The notes under the pieces were generated by a model. The model worked only from the letters and a program-made list of their open reading frames with translations, did not search any database and had not been told where the DNA came from. Shown here piece by piece: positions 7,902 through 14,884 of a stretch of DNA of 52,077 bases; position 1 is the first letter of the stretch; every line of letters begins with the position of its first letter. Both the position numbers and the translations under genes were made by a program. This DNA comes from Oscillospiraceae bacterium (lineage in GTDB: Bacteria; Bacillota; Clostridia; Oscillospirales; Oscillospiraceae), in assembly GCA_015068395.1 (NCBI GenBank), contig SVKP01000105.1:1-52077 (forward strand), written 5' to 3'.

Positions 7902-8441
7902 ATGAAGAAAAGCGTAAAGCTTCTCAGTCTGTTGCTTGGTATCCTCATGCTCTGCATCACCGTGATGCCCGTTTCCGCAATGGCGGCCGCTCCTGCCGTC
8001 GAGGGCGAGAACTATGTTGACATTGTTGTTCCCCTTTCGACGCGGGCAAGCCCCTTGACTAAAACATTCGGCACGAAGTTTAACGCATATCTGAGTCCCT
8101 ATCAGACAACAGGGACGACGAACCAGGGAATCGTTGATTGGAGAAATGCTTCTGTGCCGACTAACGCCGTGGTTACGAATGTCGAGGTTCAGTCCTATAA
8201 AACCAATGTACCTGGCATGACCTACTATGTTCAGATCGGAAGAGGCCCTTCGGCATACAGTTTTACATGGGCTCCGAATATTCTGTGGTCGTCAACCGTG
8301 AATACGCACTATTTCGACGGCCTTAGCCCTCAAGCATATTGGGCGGTTCAGTTTTACGTTACTCGCGTAATTACCACGACGCCCGATTACGGAGCTGGCG
8401 CAACGGTCTCTAATGTCACGCTGAGAGTTTATTATGCCTAA
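7902..8441 (+). CDS. Secreted protein of unknown function (179 aa)
   Basis: Start ATG follows GAAAGGTGG. Residues 1-28 are a signal peptide (MKKSVKLLSLLLGILMLCITVMPVSAMA) with an AMA/AAA cleavage region. The mature protein is Thr-, Ser-, Tyr- and Val-rich, suggesting a compact beta fold (VEVQSYKTNVPGMTYYVQIG, ending VSNVTLRVYYA), with no Cys. No enzyme motif is visible. It starts a short unit with the 8471 gene about 30 bases downstream. Together with the 5374-6207 product it makes two small exported beta-rich proteins flanking one ECF sigma/anti-sigma pair. Confidence 0.75.
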   Translation: MKKSVKLLSLLLGILMLCITVMPVSAMAAAPAVEGENYVDIVVPLSTRASPLTKTFGTKFNAYLSPYQTTGTTNQGIVDWRNASVPTNAVVTNVEVQSYKTNVPGMTYYVQIGRGPSAYSFTWAPNILWSSTVNTHYFDGLSPQAYWAVQFYVTRVITTTPDYGAGATVSNVTLRVYYA

Positions 8442-8470
8442 CGGCAGCGTTTAGAATGGGAGGGGATGGC

Positions 8471-9112
8471 ATGGCAGTAGGTAGTGTATATGACAGCAGC
8501 AACTATAGTTTCGGCAGCCTTGCAGACATACGGAAGCAGGCAGACACGATCAAAAAGCGCGCCGGAGCGGAGCGAGAGGCGCGGATGGCCGAACAGGACA
8601 AGACGGGATTGATTCGCAATCCCGACACCGGCGAGATGGTACAGCTTTCATCTATCTCAGAGGAAACACGGAATCGGTGGAACGACCGGGAAGAAATCAA
8701 TACGATAAGTCCTTATGAGGCAATGATCTTGTTCAAGGACGCTGATCCCAACGCCGAGGAAGTCGAGGAAAACAAAAAACTCGCGGCGAAAGCGACCAAG
8801 CTACAGGACAAAATGCTTTCCGGGCAGACGCTCACCGGCAAAGAAAAGAGCTTTCTCCGCGAACATTTCCCGCAGCTTGCGGATATGGCAGATCGCATGG
8901 AGGAAGAAGCGGCACAGCTTGAGAAGAGCTTGCAGGGCTGCAAAACGAAAGACGAGGCGCATAAAGCCTATGTGGATGCCAAGACGCGCCTTGTAAGCGG
9001 AGCAAACAAGAAGGACGGTTCTATCCTGTTCCTCTCCGCTGCGCTGGATGAAGCCTACGCGCGCCACACAGGGCGCGGCGGCACTTCAAAGAAGATCGAC
9101 ACTTGGGCGTAA
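8471..9112 (+). CDS. Protein of unknown function (213 aa), helical
   Basis: I choose ATG 8471 over 8456 because GGGAGGGG lies just before it. The N-terminus (MAVGSVYDSSNYSFGSLADI) is Ser/Tyr/Asn-rich; the rest is strongly helical and charged (RKQADTIKKRAGAEREARMAEQDKTG, LREHFPQLADMADRMEEEAAQLEKSL). There is no signal peptide, membrane segment or catalytic motif. It follows the secreted 179-aa gene and is closed by its own terminator. Its layout (small-residue leader plus coiled helices) resembles the 416-aa island protein at 3983. Function unknown. Confidence 0.72.
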   Translation: MAVGSVYDSSNYSFGSLADIRKQADTIKKRAGAEREARMAEQDKTGLIRNPDTGEMVQLSSISEETRNRWNDREEINTISPYEAMILFKDADPNAEEVEENKKLAAKATKLQDKMLSGQTLTGKEKSFLREHFPQLADMADRMEEEAAQLEKSLQGCKTKDEAHKAYVDAKTRLVSGANKKDGSILFLSAALDEAYARHTGRGGTSKKIDTWA

Positions 9113-9142
9113 CACAACCGAATAGGCATTTGTATCATAACA

Positions 9143-9188
9143 CTCCGGCTCGGCTTTTCGTTGCTGCGAAAGGCCGAGCCGGGTTTTT
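9143..9188 (+). terminator. Intrinsic terminator
   Basis: Stem CCGGCTCGGC... (9145-9160) with ...GCCGAGCCGG (9167-9182), followed by five T. Confidence 0.85.
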
Positions 9189-9194
9189 ATGCAG

Positions 9195-9377
9195 TTAGAC
9201 CATCTGCTCCATCAAATCCAGCAGCACCTTTTTCTGCTCGGCGGTCAGCATCCCCCAACGCTCCAACAACGCCTGCTGTTCGTCGGTCAGGGAGATCGAC
9301 GTCCCCTCCGCGAAAAACTGGCAGAGCGAGATCCCGAACGCGGCGCAGAGCGTTTCAAGCGTTGCTATGCTCGGCAC
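9195..9377 (-). pseudogene. C-terminal fragment of an XRE/HTH regulator
   Basis: The frame reads ...VPSIATLETLCAAFGISLCQ then FFAEGTSISLTDEQQALLERWGMLTAEQKKVLLDLMEQM. This is the second half of a Cro/C1-type helix-turn-helix protein: the last HTH helix, the 'TLE.LC.AFGI.L..FF' helix, and the 'LT.EQ..LL..W..L..EQK..LL.LM' tail. The frame can be read a few residues upstream of the GTG at 9377 to a stop near 9395, and the first HTH helices are missing. The gene is therefore truncated, another sign of decay in the island. Confidence 0.6.
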
Positions 9378-9421
9378 AATAACAGATTTAGAACAGAATC
9401 ATAACGCACGAAACGGCATAT

Positions 9422-9462
9422 CCCTCATTCGGCACGTTCAAATGCCGAATGAGGGCTTTTTT
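9422..9462 (+). terminator. Intrinsic terminator
   Basis: A perfect 13-bp stem (CCCTCATTCGGCA at 9422-9434 with 9443-9455) is followed by TTTTTT on the plus strand. It lies just past the end of the minus-strand XRE gene. Confidence 0.75.
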
Positions 9463-9467
9463 GCGTT

Positions 9468-9845
9468 TTATTGGGCTTTTTGATCCTCTTTGGCAACGGC
9501 CATCGCCTCAAATGCCTTATCAAGCAGCTCCTTCATGACCTTGAGCTCATTGGCGGGGAGGCGGGACAACCGTTTCGAGACCTGATGAATTGTCCGCTCC
9601 TGCTCGCTTTGCGCCGCGGCATCGGGCGCATCGAACAGCAGGTCATCCGCTGATACGGATAAGACAGTACACACGCGCTTGAGCGTTGGCAGGGAAACAC
9701 CGATCGCGCCGCGCTCGATTGCCGATATGTGCTTGACGCCGAGACCGACCATTTCCGCAAGCGTCTCTTGCGTCAGGCCGGCGGCCTCTCTGCGTTCCTT
9801 GATCCTCTGACCCACCTCAATATTGATAGGCTTCTTTTCTTTCAC
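9468..9845 (-). CDS. XRE-family transcriptional regulator
   Basis: 125 residues, with GTG start at 9845 and AGGAAG upstream. Residues 9-65 are a Cro/C1-type helix-turn-helix (IEVGQRIKERREAAGLTQET then LAEMVGLGVKHISAIERGAIGVSLPTLKRVCTVLSVSADDLL). The C-terminal tail is charged and helical and probably dimerises the protein. It is divergent from the 9955 gene, and the space between them holds nested palindromes including TTAGTTTAACTAA, so it probably represses itself and that gene. DNA-binding function is certain from family; target sites are inference. Confidence 0.9.
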   Translation of the reverse strand: MKEKKPINIEVGQRIKERREAAGLTQETLAEMVGLGVKHISAIERGAIGVSLPTLKRVCTVLSVSADDLLFDAPDAAAQSEQERTIHQVSKRLSRLPANELKVMKELLDKAFEAMAVAKEDQKAQ

Positions 9846-9926
9846 AATAGCACCACTTCCTAATGTTAGTTTAACTAATTGTGCTATTGACTAAAACCAC
9901 CTGTATTTGTTAGTATATGTAACAAA
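9845..9926. promoter_or_regulatory. Divergent control region with nested palindromes
   Basis: CAATAGCAC (9845-9853) and its complement GTGCTATTG (9881-9889) bracket the palindrome TTAGTTTAACTAA (9866-9878). TTTGTTA/TAACAAA (9906-9912, 9920-9926) lies to the right. TTGACT (9887-9892) and TAGTAT (9911-9916) form a plausible promoter for the gene at 9955, with both the first and last palindromes touching promoter elements, as expected for repressor sites. Confidence 0.6.
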
Positions 9927-9954
9927 TATAATATTACTTTGGGTGGAACAAAAA

Positions 9955-10833
9955 ATGGACAAAAGAAATATGGAGCAGCCTGCTGAGCTGCCATTTGATA
10001 TTGAGGAAGATCTCGGAACTATCGTTGACTCGGAGCTTCTTTGCCCCGGCGTTTACTATGCGGCAAGCGAAGGCGATGGGCGATTTGCGCAGGAATACTA
10101 TATCATCGAACGCGGAGCCTCTTGTATCAGCGAGGCCGCGAAAGCATACGGTAAGCTCCTTCCACACCATCCGGAGCTGCTCGCCTGCAGGATCGACGAG
10201 CCGGAGGGCGGCAGGGATGTGATCAAGTATGAGATTTCACGCTATCGGAAAAAGAACGGCTTGCCGCTGCCTGATGGGGAATCGCTTCTCACCATAGCGT
10301 CTTATGCGATGGAGAACAATCCCGAGTATTTCGGAAGCTTCCCGGCGCCGATCCATACGCCGCGCGGGACGATGACGCGCTACAAAACGATCATAAACGG
10401 CGTTATCGCGCTGGAGACCGACCAATGCGAGCGCATGGTGGCGGTCTGCTATCCGATGTGGGAGACCGCGCTGTCGGATTATGCAAAGCAGCTCGGCGAG
10501 CAGACGGCTTATGACAAGGAGCAGGGGATCGACGAGACCATGGGCTATCTGTTCTTCAAGGAGTCGGACGGCGCGCTTGCGCTCTTTGAGCTGGCGGGGG
10601 AGTTCCCCGAGATACTTTCGAGCGGCCTGCTCGATCTCCGCGCGCTCCATAACGCGCTCTGGCAGAACCACCCTCAGTATTCTGTGATATACAATCGGGA
10701 CGAGCAGAATGGGTTGCATGACGCCTTTGCCATGCTCTTGAGCCTTCTTGGCGTGGATGCCGAGCCCGTGAGCTATCCGGATCGCCTTATCCGGCTGACG
10801 ATGGACGCGGGGACCGATTATTTAAGATTCTGA
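9955..10833 (+). CDS. Protein of unknown function (292 aa), island
   Basis: ATG 9955 is preferred to the upstream start at 9907, which would lie inside the promoter. The product is acidic with no signal peptide or membrane segment. It has regions such as CPGVYYAASEGDGRFAQEYY, DVIKYEISRYRKKNGLPLPD and DYAKQLGEQTAYDKEQGIDE. No family is recognised. Its promoter region is shared with the XRE gene and carries palindromes, so it is probably the regulated target. Leader A begins 60 bases downstream, and I see no separate terminator in between. Confidence 0.7.
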   Translation: MDKRNMEQPAELPFDIEEDLGTIVDSELLCPGVYYAASEGDGRFAQEYYIIERGASCISEAAKAYGKLLPHHPELLACRIDEPEGGRDVIKYEISRYRKKNGLPLPDGESLLTIASYAMENNPEYFGSFPAPIHTPRGTMTRYKTIINGVIALETDQCERMVAVCYPMWETALSDYAKQLGEQTAYDKEQGIDETMGYLFFKESDGALALFELAGEFPEILSSGLLDLRALHNALWQNHPQYSVIYNRDEQNGLHDAFAMLLSLLGVDAEPVSYPDRLIRLTMDAGTDYLRF

Positions 10834-10861
10834 CCAACCTACAGCTCTCGACGAAAAGCCC

Positions 10862-10890
10862 TTGACATCCTCAAACCCAGATGGTACAAT
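10862..10890 (+). promoter_or_regulatory. Consensus promoter of leader A
   Basis: TTGACA (10862-10867), 17-base spacer, TACAAT (10885-10890). Transcription would begin near 10897, exactly where the 103-base sequence shared with leader B starts. Confidence 0.85.
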
Positions 10891-11094
10891 GCCCACGTTA
10901 TTGATCGATGGTGCGTCCCCAAATGGGGGTTGGCTTTATCGCCTTCCGCAGAAGACTTCGGTTTTCCGCATTGCACACGTTATGCTGGGTTTTGTACGTA
11001 ACGCTGGTTGTATAACTGCGCCCATTTTCGGGTGCGGGGATATGCCGGCGTATCTTTATGCGTAAATTTAGCCTTTACGGCGGAAAGGAGGAAG

Positions 11095-11262
11095 ATGCCT
11101 CAGCCATTTTATGCGGCTGAGCAGACACGGGCAAAAAAGATGTCCAACAAAAGAACGGACCGGTCACGCGGAACACCGACGGCTACGCCGCGGTCGTCAG
11201 CGGGGATCGGGAAAACCTGCCGGGGAGATGCTCCGGCACAGCGCATTGAGGCACTATACTGA
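11095..11262 (+). CDS. Possible leader peptide (55 aa) inside leader A
   Basis: AAAGGAGG precedes ATG 11095 by about three bases, a little close. The frame codes for a basic, low-complexity peptide (MSNKRTDRSRGTPTATPRSS within it) and its stop codon (11260-11262) lies directly after the left arm of the terminator stem (11248-11259). A ribosome finishing this frame would cover that arm, which is how translation-coupled attenuators work. No comparable frame is evident in leader B, so this may be chance. Confidence 0.3.
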   Translation: MPQPFYAAEQTRAKKMSNKRTDRSRGTPTATPRSSAGIGKTCRGDAPAQRIEALY

Positions 11263-13364
11263 TTGTTTCTGGAATGAACAACGGTATAGTGCCTCTTTTT
11301 TTGTTTTTCTGCAGAAAAAAGAAAGGTGAAACGACATGAATCATTCCAATTCGCCCCTTTGGGGCAGCATCGGTAGGCGAGATCGAGCTCCTTGACGGAT
11401 TCGATGGGGTAGGTGACAAGGCGCCCGTCGTAGTCAACGGTAAGACTGTCGCTTTCAATCGCCTTGATCGTTCCGACGTCGCCGTTGAAGACGCCGGTTC
11501 CAATCAGATTGCCGTTGCGGTCATACTGTGCCGCGTCATAGTTGTTCTTTGTCTGCATGACACGGTCATTCAGCCGTAGGATTTTACCGCCGCAGGATAT
11601 TTCAGGCTTGTCCGGGGAGGCAGGGTTGGCTTCCGCTTGAATCAGCGTGTTCAGCCGATTCGCGGATACGTCGCCCGTGTCCCTGAACGGGGACAGGATC
11701 TGAACCTGATCGATGCCGGCTCTTGCGACGTTCTGACGATAAAGCCTCCGAATGATCTCGGCCGCTTCTTCCTGCGTGTCCGCCTTATGAAAAGAAAAGT
11801 CCTCGCCGTAGTAGAGCTCTCCCTTTGCCTCGTTGATGAGCTTTGCGTTGTAGGCGATCAAGCTGCCCTCTGCCTGACGAAAGATCTGGTCCAGCACCGT
11901 AACCGGCACGAGTTCGCTCGCAATCAGTTCTCTGAACACACTGCCTGCGCCGACACTCTCCAACTGGTCGGCGTCGCCGACCATCAGGAGCTTTGTATCC
12001 TGCCGAAGCCGGGAAAAGAGCTGATGCGCCAGCCACATATCCACCATGGAACACTCGTCTACTATGAGAAGATCCGTGTCCAGCGGGGAAGAAGGCTGCC
12101 ATCCGCAGTCGTCGCCATGCAGCTTGAGCAGGCTGTGCAGCGTTACCGCGTCCGTGATTCCCGTGGTTTCCGCCATGCGTCGGCTTGCTTTGCCGGTTGG
12201 CGCGGCAAGAGCGATCTTTCCGTTCGGATAAAGCGGGCGATAGGCTTCGATGACCGCGCGCAGCACGGTACTCTTTCCTGTGCCCGGGCCACCCGTGATT
12301 ATGGAAAAATTGCTTCTCAGCGCCTTGCTGACGCCTTCGATCTGCCGTTCGGACAGGACGATGCCGAGTTTTCCCTTGGTTCTCTCCAGAGCAGAAGACA
12401 CATTCAGCGGCTGAATCGGACGCACAGCCATGCGAACGGCTTGCACCGCGGTTTCGCTCTCCTGCTTGAACACATTGGGAAGGTAGATTTTTCCCTGATT
12501 GGCAACGACTACGTCCGTTTGAACCATCTTTTCCAGTTCTTTTTGCACCTGTGGCGGCTTGATCCACTGCGTCGGATAGGGGATGCTTTCGTTGAGAAGC
12601 AGCAGCGAGCTCTGGATCAGCTTGTCGGCTTCCAGAAACAGGTGTCCTTTTTCGTTGCGCGATTGCTCCAACGTGTAAAAAAGCGCCCCCTGGATACGCA
12701 TGGGGTCGTAGAGGTTGCCGCCGGACTTTTGCACGATGGCGTCAACCTTTTTGAATCCGAACGTAGGCATCTGGCAGAGACGATAGGGGCTTTCGCGTAT
12801 CAAAGCGACGCCACCGGGGCCGAAATGCTGATAGATCTTCATAGCCGTGGTGGGCGTGATCTTGAACGGAGCGAGGATCGTCATCAGGTCACGCAGCACT
12901 TTGCTTTCCGCGTAGCCCTCCTTGATCTCCACAAGTTTTTCCTCGGTAATGCCGCGGATTTCCAAAAGCTGCTCGGGATGGCTCTCAATCACACGCAAAG
13001 ACTGCGTGCCAAACCGCTGTACGATTGCGTCAGCGGTCTTCGGACCAATGCCCTTGAGCAGGCCGGAGGCAAGATAAGCGCGTATCCCTTCAATGGTCGG
13101 TGGGATCACTTCGACCCAGCGTTCGACCTGAAGCTGCAAACCGTATTTTCCATCGACCCAACTGCCCTCTAAGTCCATACTGAGCGCGGTGCTCTGCGGC
13201 AGATCATACCCAACCGCGGTAAATCGGATCAGATGGTCAGCGTACTTAAACGGGCTTTTGGCTCCGTTTGGGATCATCAGGTCAGCAGTTTTTACACGCA
13301 TGACGGTGTATTTGCTACTTGGGTTAAAGTAGATTACCTTGTCAAAGGCTGCTACTATGCCCAT
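11109..13364 (-). CDS. RecD2/TraA-like DNA helicase, C-terminally truncated and out of family after about residue 665
   Basis: Start chosen at ATG 13364 (MGIVAAFDKVIYFNPSSKYT) after AAGAGGTG, 20 bases past the exonuclease stop. Visible parts: an N-terminal OB-like domain (1-90), helix-hairpin-helix (LLKGIGPKTA, 102-111), Walker A GGPGTGKST (358-366), motif II DECS (436-439), motif III GDADQLESVGAG (463-474) and SF1B motifs up to VKELDLAY. RecD2 should then continue with 'HK.QGSEF' and 'YTA.TRA' (motifs V and VI), but the frame switches near 11371 into unrelated sequence antisense to leader A. Without motif VI, ATP hydrolysis should fail. It is the last gene of the leader B operon. Confidence 0.8.
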   Translation of the reverse strand: MGIVAAFDKVIYFNPSSKYTVMRVKTADLMIPNGAKSPFKYADHLIRFTAVGYDLPQSTALSMDLEGSWVDGKYGLQLQVERWVEVIPPTIEGIRAYLASGLLKGIGPKTADAIVQRFGTQSLRVIESHPEQLLEIRGITEEKLVEIKEGYAESKVLRDLMTILAPFKITPTTAMKIYQHFGPGGVALIRESPYRLCQMPTFGFKKVDAIVQKSGGNLYDPMRIQGALFYTLEQSRNEKGHLFLEADKLIQSSLLLLNESIPYPTQWIKPPQVQKELEKMVQTDVVVANQGKIYLPNVFKQESETAVQAVRMAVRPIQPLNVSSALERTKGKLGIVLSERQIEGVSKALRSNFSIITGGPGTGKSTVLRAVIEAYRPLYPNGKIALAAPTGKASRRMAETTGITDAVTLHSLLKLHGDDCGWQPSSPLDTDLLIVDECSMVDMWLAHQLFSRLRQDTKLLMVGDADQLESVGAGSVFRELIASELVPVTVLDQIFRQAEGSLIAYNAKLINEAKGELYYGEDFSFHKADTQEEAAEIIRRLYRQNVARAGIDQVQILSPFRDTGDVSANRLNTLIQAEANPASPDKPEISCGGKILRLNDRVMQTKNNYDAAQYDRNGNLIGTGVFNGDVGTIKAIESDSLTVDYDGRLVTYPIESVKELDLAYRCCPKGANWNDSCRFTFLFSAEKQKKRHYTVVHSRNNQYSASMRCAGASPRQVFPIPADDRGVAVGVPRDRSVLLLDIFFARVCSAA
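11248..11302 (+). terminator. Intrinsic terminator of leader A
   Basis: GAGGCACTATAC (11248-11259) pairs with GTATAGTGCCTC (11284-11295), followed by seven T. It stands 34 bases before a ribosome site (GAAAGGTG) and ATG 11336. Confidence 0.88.
11336..11395 (+). pseudogene. Beginning of a lost gene downstream of leader A
   Basis: GAAAGGTG stands 7 bases before ATG 11336. The frame starts MNHSNSPLWG and stops after 19 codons. From about codon 10 the DNA is instead the antisense of the RecD2-like gene (11109-13364). The likeliest reading is that leader A once controlled a longer plus-strand gene, whose body was deleted together with the 3' end of the converging helicase gene. Confidence 0.4.
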
Positions 13365-13383
13365 TGTGGTCACCTCTTTTTCC

Positions 13384-14430
13384 TTATGCCGCAAGGGGCT
13401 TGGTCTGCTTGATGCTGAACCTGCGGCTTTCTTGTATAGTGACAAATTCGTCGTAGATGTCGGGATGCACAATTTTGAGCCGATCAAGGTTCTCCTTGGA
13501 GATACCGGGCTTGCGGACGGGATTATAGGTGACACGGATGCCACCGTCTCCGCAATCATAGAAAGCGGTGCTGCTCCTGCCCATGGCCGCGATGATGAGC
13601 GCCTTGATGCGGTTCATCTCGGATTCGATCGCCTTTTTATCCGTGTCGCATCTGCCGCGCTGCTGCTGAAGCTCCATGTACCGCTGGACAAGAGCGTACT
13701 GCGATACGTCCAGCTCTGTTGGCGGGATGTCCTTTTCGTTCGGACCGAGCCAGCGATTCAAGCTCTCCATGATGAGATCGCCGCCTTCGGTATAGGGCGG
13801 GGGATTCTTGGCGAGCACATAGTCGTTCCAAAAGGCGCTTTCCAGTGTGATCAGCTCGTTTTCATAGTCCATATCCCGATCCAGTGTGCGGATGATCGCT
13901 TCGTCCTCTGTATTGCCATAGAGGCAGCAGAAATAGACTCGGTCTATGTTCATCACGCACATATAGTGCCTCGCCTGGCTCTCGTAGTAGATGGGAACGA
14001 TCTCTTTGCCGTTGTACCACCAGTTGTCTTTTGCGTTGTAGTTGCAGGTCTTGATCTCAAGGATCGCCGTGCCGCCGTCCGGCAGTTCAACAAGGTAGTC
14101 AAGGTCGGCCAGCATCCAGGGGTAGGCGGGATGCTGAAACATAGACTTACGCTGATAGACCTTGAAGCCGGTCTTTTTTTCAAAGATCCGCGCCACGAGC
14201 GGTTCAAGAAGATGTCCAACCTCGAGCTGCACCCAGCTGCTGTCTTCGTCAAAGACAGAGACGACGCCGAGCTTGTCATAGTAGAGGTCTCTGGCTGTAC
14301 GCCACGGCGAGATTCCAAGAACTGCCGCCGCGTCGCTGCCACCGATGCCTTGCCGTCGATAATCCAGCCAGTCCTCGCGGGACAGACCTTCTGTATCGAC
14401 CAGTATGGTCGGCTGATAGGCTTCCTTCAT
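13384..14430 (-). CDS. YqaJ-type (lambda exonuclease-like) recombination nuclease
   Basis: 348 residues. The YqaJ viral recombinase fold is seen in order: QGIGGSDAAAVLGISPW (27-43), E76 in GHLLEP, D109 in LADLDY, E125-x-K127 in LEIKTC, and Q152 in YYESQARHYM. These are the metal-binding and catalytic positions of the PD-(D/E)XK family. It is expected to resect dsDNA ends 5' to 3' for phage-type annealing or element repair. The usual partner, a RecT/Bet annealing protein, is not in the window. The start overlaps the basic small ORF (14427-14540) by four bases. A charged coiled tail (245-290) follows the nuclease core. Confidence 0.9.
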   Translation of the reverse strand: MKEAYQPTILVDTEGLSREDWLDYRRQGIGGSDAAAVLGISPWRTARDLYYDKLGVVSVFDEDSSWVQLEVGHLLEPLVARIFEKKTGFKVYQRKSMFQHPAYPWMLADLDYLVELPDGGTAILEIKTCNYNAKDNWWYNGKEIVPIYYESQARHYMCVMNIDRVYFCCLYGNTEDEAIIRTLDRDMDYENELITLESAFWNDYVLAKNPPPYTEGGDLIMESLNRWLGPNEKDIPPTELDVSQYALVQRYMELQQQRGRCDTDKKAIESEMNRIKALIIAAMGRSSTAFYDCGDGGIRVTYNPVRKPGISKENLDRLKIVHPDIYDEFVTIQESRRFSIKQTKPLAA

Positions 14431-14540
14431 ACGAATACGCCTCCTTTACAGGCACGGCGCTTGATATGCTTTTGCCTCATCCTGCGGATACGGGGCGAGC
14501 GCTCACGCCCTCTGGGTCTCCAGCGTTTCTTATACTTCAT
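14427..14540 (-). CDS. Very basic small protein (37 aa), first gene of the exonuclease operon
   Basis: GGAAAGGAGC lies 7-8 bases before ATG 14540. The peptide (MKYKKRWRPRGRERSPRIRR, then MRQKHIKRRACKGGVFV) has about 18 Arg/Lys residues, suggesting nucleic-acid binding. Its stop overlaps the exonuclease start (ATGA), which points to translational coupling and to a real gene. It is the first gene after the leader B terminator, so it may be a leader or regulatory peptide. No family is recognised. Confidence 0.6.
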   Translation of the reverse strand: MKYKKRWRPRGRERSPRIRRMRQKHIKRRACKGGVFV

Positions 14541-14588
14541 GCTTTTGCTCCTTTCCGAAAAATCTCAAAGCCTTTCGGCGTTTGGACA

Positions 14589-14666
14589 ACAAAAAAAGAG
14601 CGGGAATGACAGAAAACGGCTGAAAACCGTTATTCCTCGTCAAAAACGAGGTTGTCATTCCCGCTC
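14589..14666 (-). terminator. Branched intrinsic terminator of leader B
   Basis: On the minus strand a 14-bp outer stem (14653-14666 with 14598-14611) encloses two further hairpins (AACGG/CCGTT and CCTCG/CGAGG), and a run of seven T follows (complement of 14591-14597). It stands between the leader and the basic small ORF, so read-through would be needed to express the exonuclease and helicase. Confidence 0.8.
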
Positions 14667-14849
14667 GCGCGGTAGGGGATCAAACGCCCCTTAGATAATA
14701 AAAGTCAGCGGTAAGCGCCAAATAGGCGCAGTAATACCGCTGATAAACGTACAAAACCCAGCATAACGTGTGCAATGCGGAAAACCGAAGTCTTCTGCGG
14801 AAGGCAATCAAGCCAACCCCCATTTGGGGACGCACCATCGATCAATAAC
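14589..14849 (-). ncRNA. Leader RNA B (candidate cis-regulatory RNA), minus strand
   Basis: Transcribed leftward. Its first 103 bases (14849 to 14747) equal leader A except for two substitutions. Next comes a hairpin pair with outer stem CAGCGGTA/TACCGCTG and inner GCGCC/GGCGC, structurally parallel to the different sequence at the same place in leader A. An AGGGGCG/...CCCCT stem and the branched terminator follow. Conserved sequence upstream, conserved shape but changed sequence downstream, and a terminator before the operon argue for a functional RNA rather than a passive repeat. Confidence 0.62.
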
Positions 14850-14855
14850 AGTGGG

Positions 14856-14884
14856 AGCATACCACGCGCAGCGGCATTTGTCAA
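14856..14884 (-). promoter_or_regulatory. Consensus promoter of leader B
   Basis: On the minus strand TTGACA (14884-14879), 17-base spacer, TATGCT (14861-14856). The predicted start is next to 14849, where the sequence shared with leader A begins. Confidence 0.85.

Larger units (their letters stand above)
10897..11302 (+). ncRNA. Leader RNA A (candidate cis-regulatory RNA), plus strand
   Basis: Positions 10897-10999 match the reverse complement of 14747-14849 at 101 of 103 bases. This constant part contains a CCCC-AAAT-GGGG hairpin and a Trp/Pro/Gly-like pseudo-coding stretch that I consider non-coding. Just after it comes a variable two-level hairpin (about 11000-11052) with a counterpart in copy B, then further stems (for example CTCAGCC/GGCTGAG) and an intrinsic terminator at 11248-11302. 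A ribosome site and ATG at 11336 follow. A strong promoter, a conserved leader and a terminator before a gene are the anatomy of an attenuation or antitermination leader. The class is not one I can name. Confidence 0.6.

Noticed and set aside
10890-11262. Protein frames across leaders A and B containing the same stretch (LLIDGASPNGGW...)
   Set aside because: The shared residues only mirror the 101/103 DNA identity; there is no ribosome site, and transcription would begin at or inside the frame. The frames also diverge directly after the shared DNA. I treat the region as RNA.
11637-13172. Very long plus-strand frame opposite the RecD2-like gene
   Set aside because: It is the antisense shadow of a gene with full helicase motifs; high GC at codon position three opens the opposite frame.
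14640-14700. tRNA-like look of the stems beside the leader B terminator
   Set aside because: No acceptor/T-arm consensus (GTTCGAATC type) or CCA-side pairing can be built.
10897-14849. The inverted 103-base copies as terminal repeats of a transposon
   Set aside because: There is no transposase between them and no target duplication at the outer ends. Promoter, leader and terminator surround each copy, which fits regulatory duplication better. Not fully excluded.
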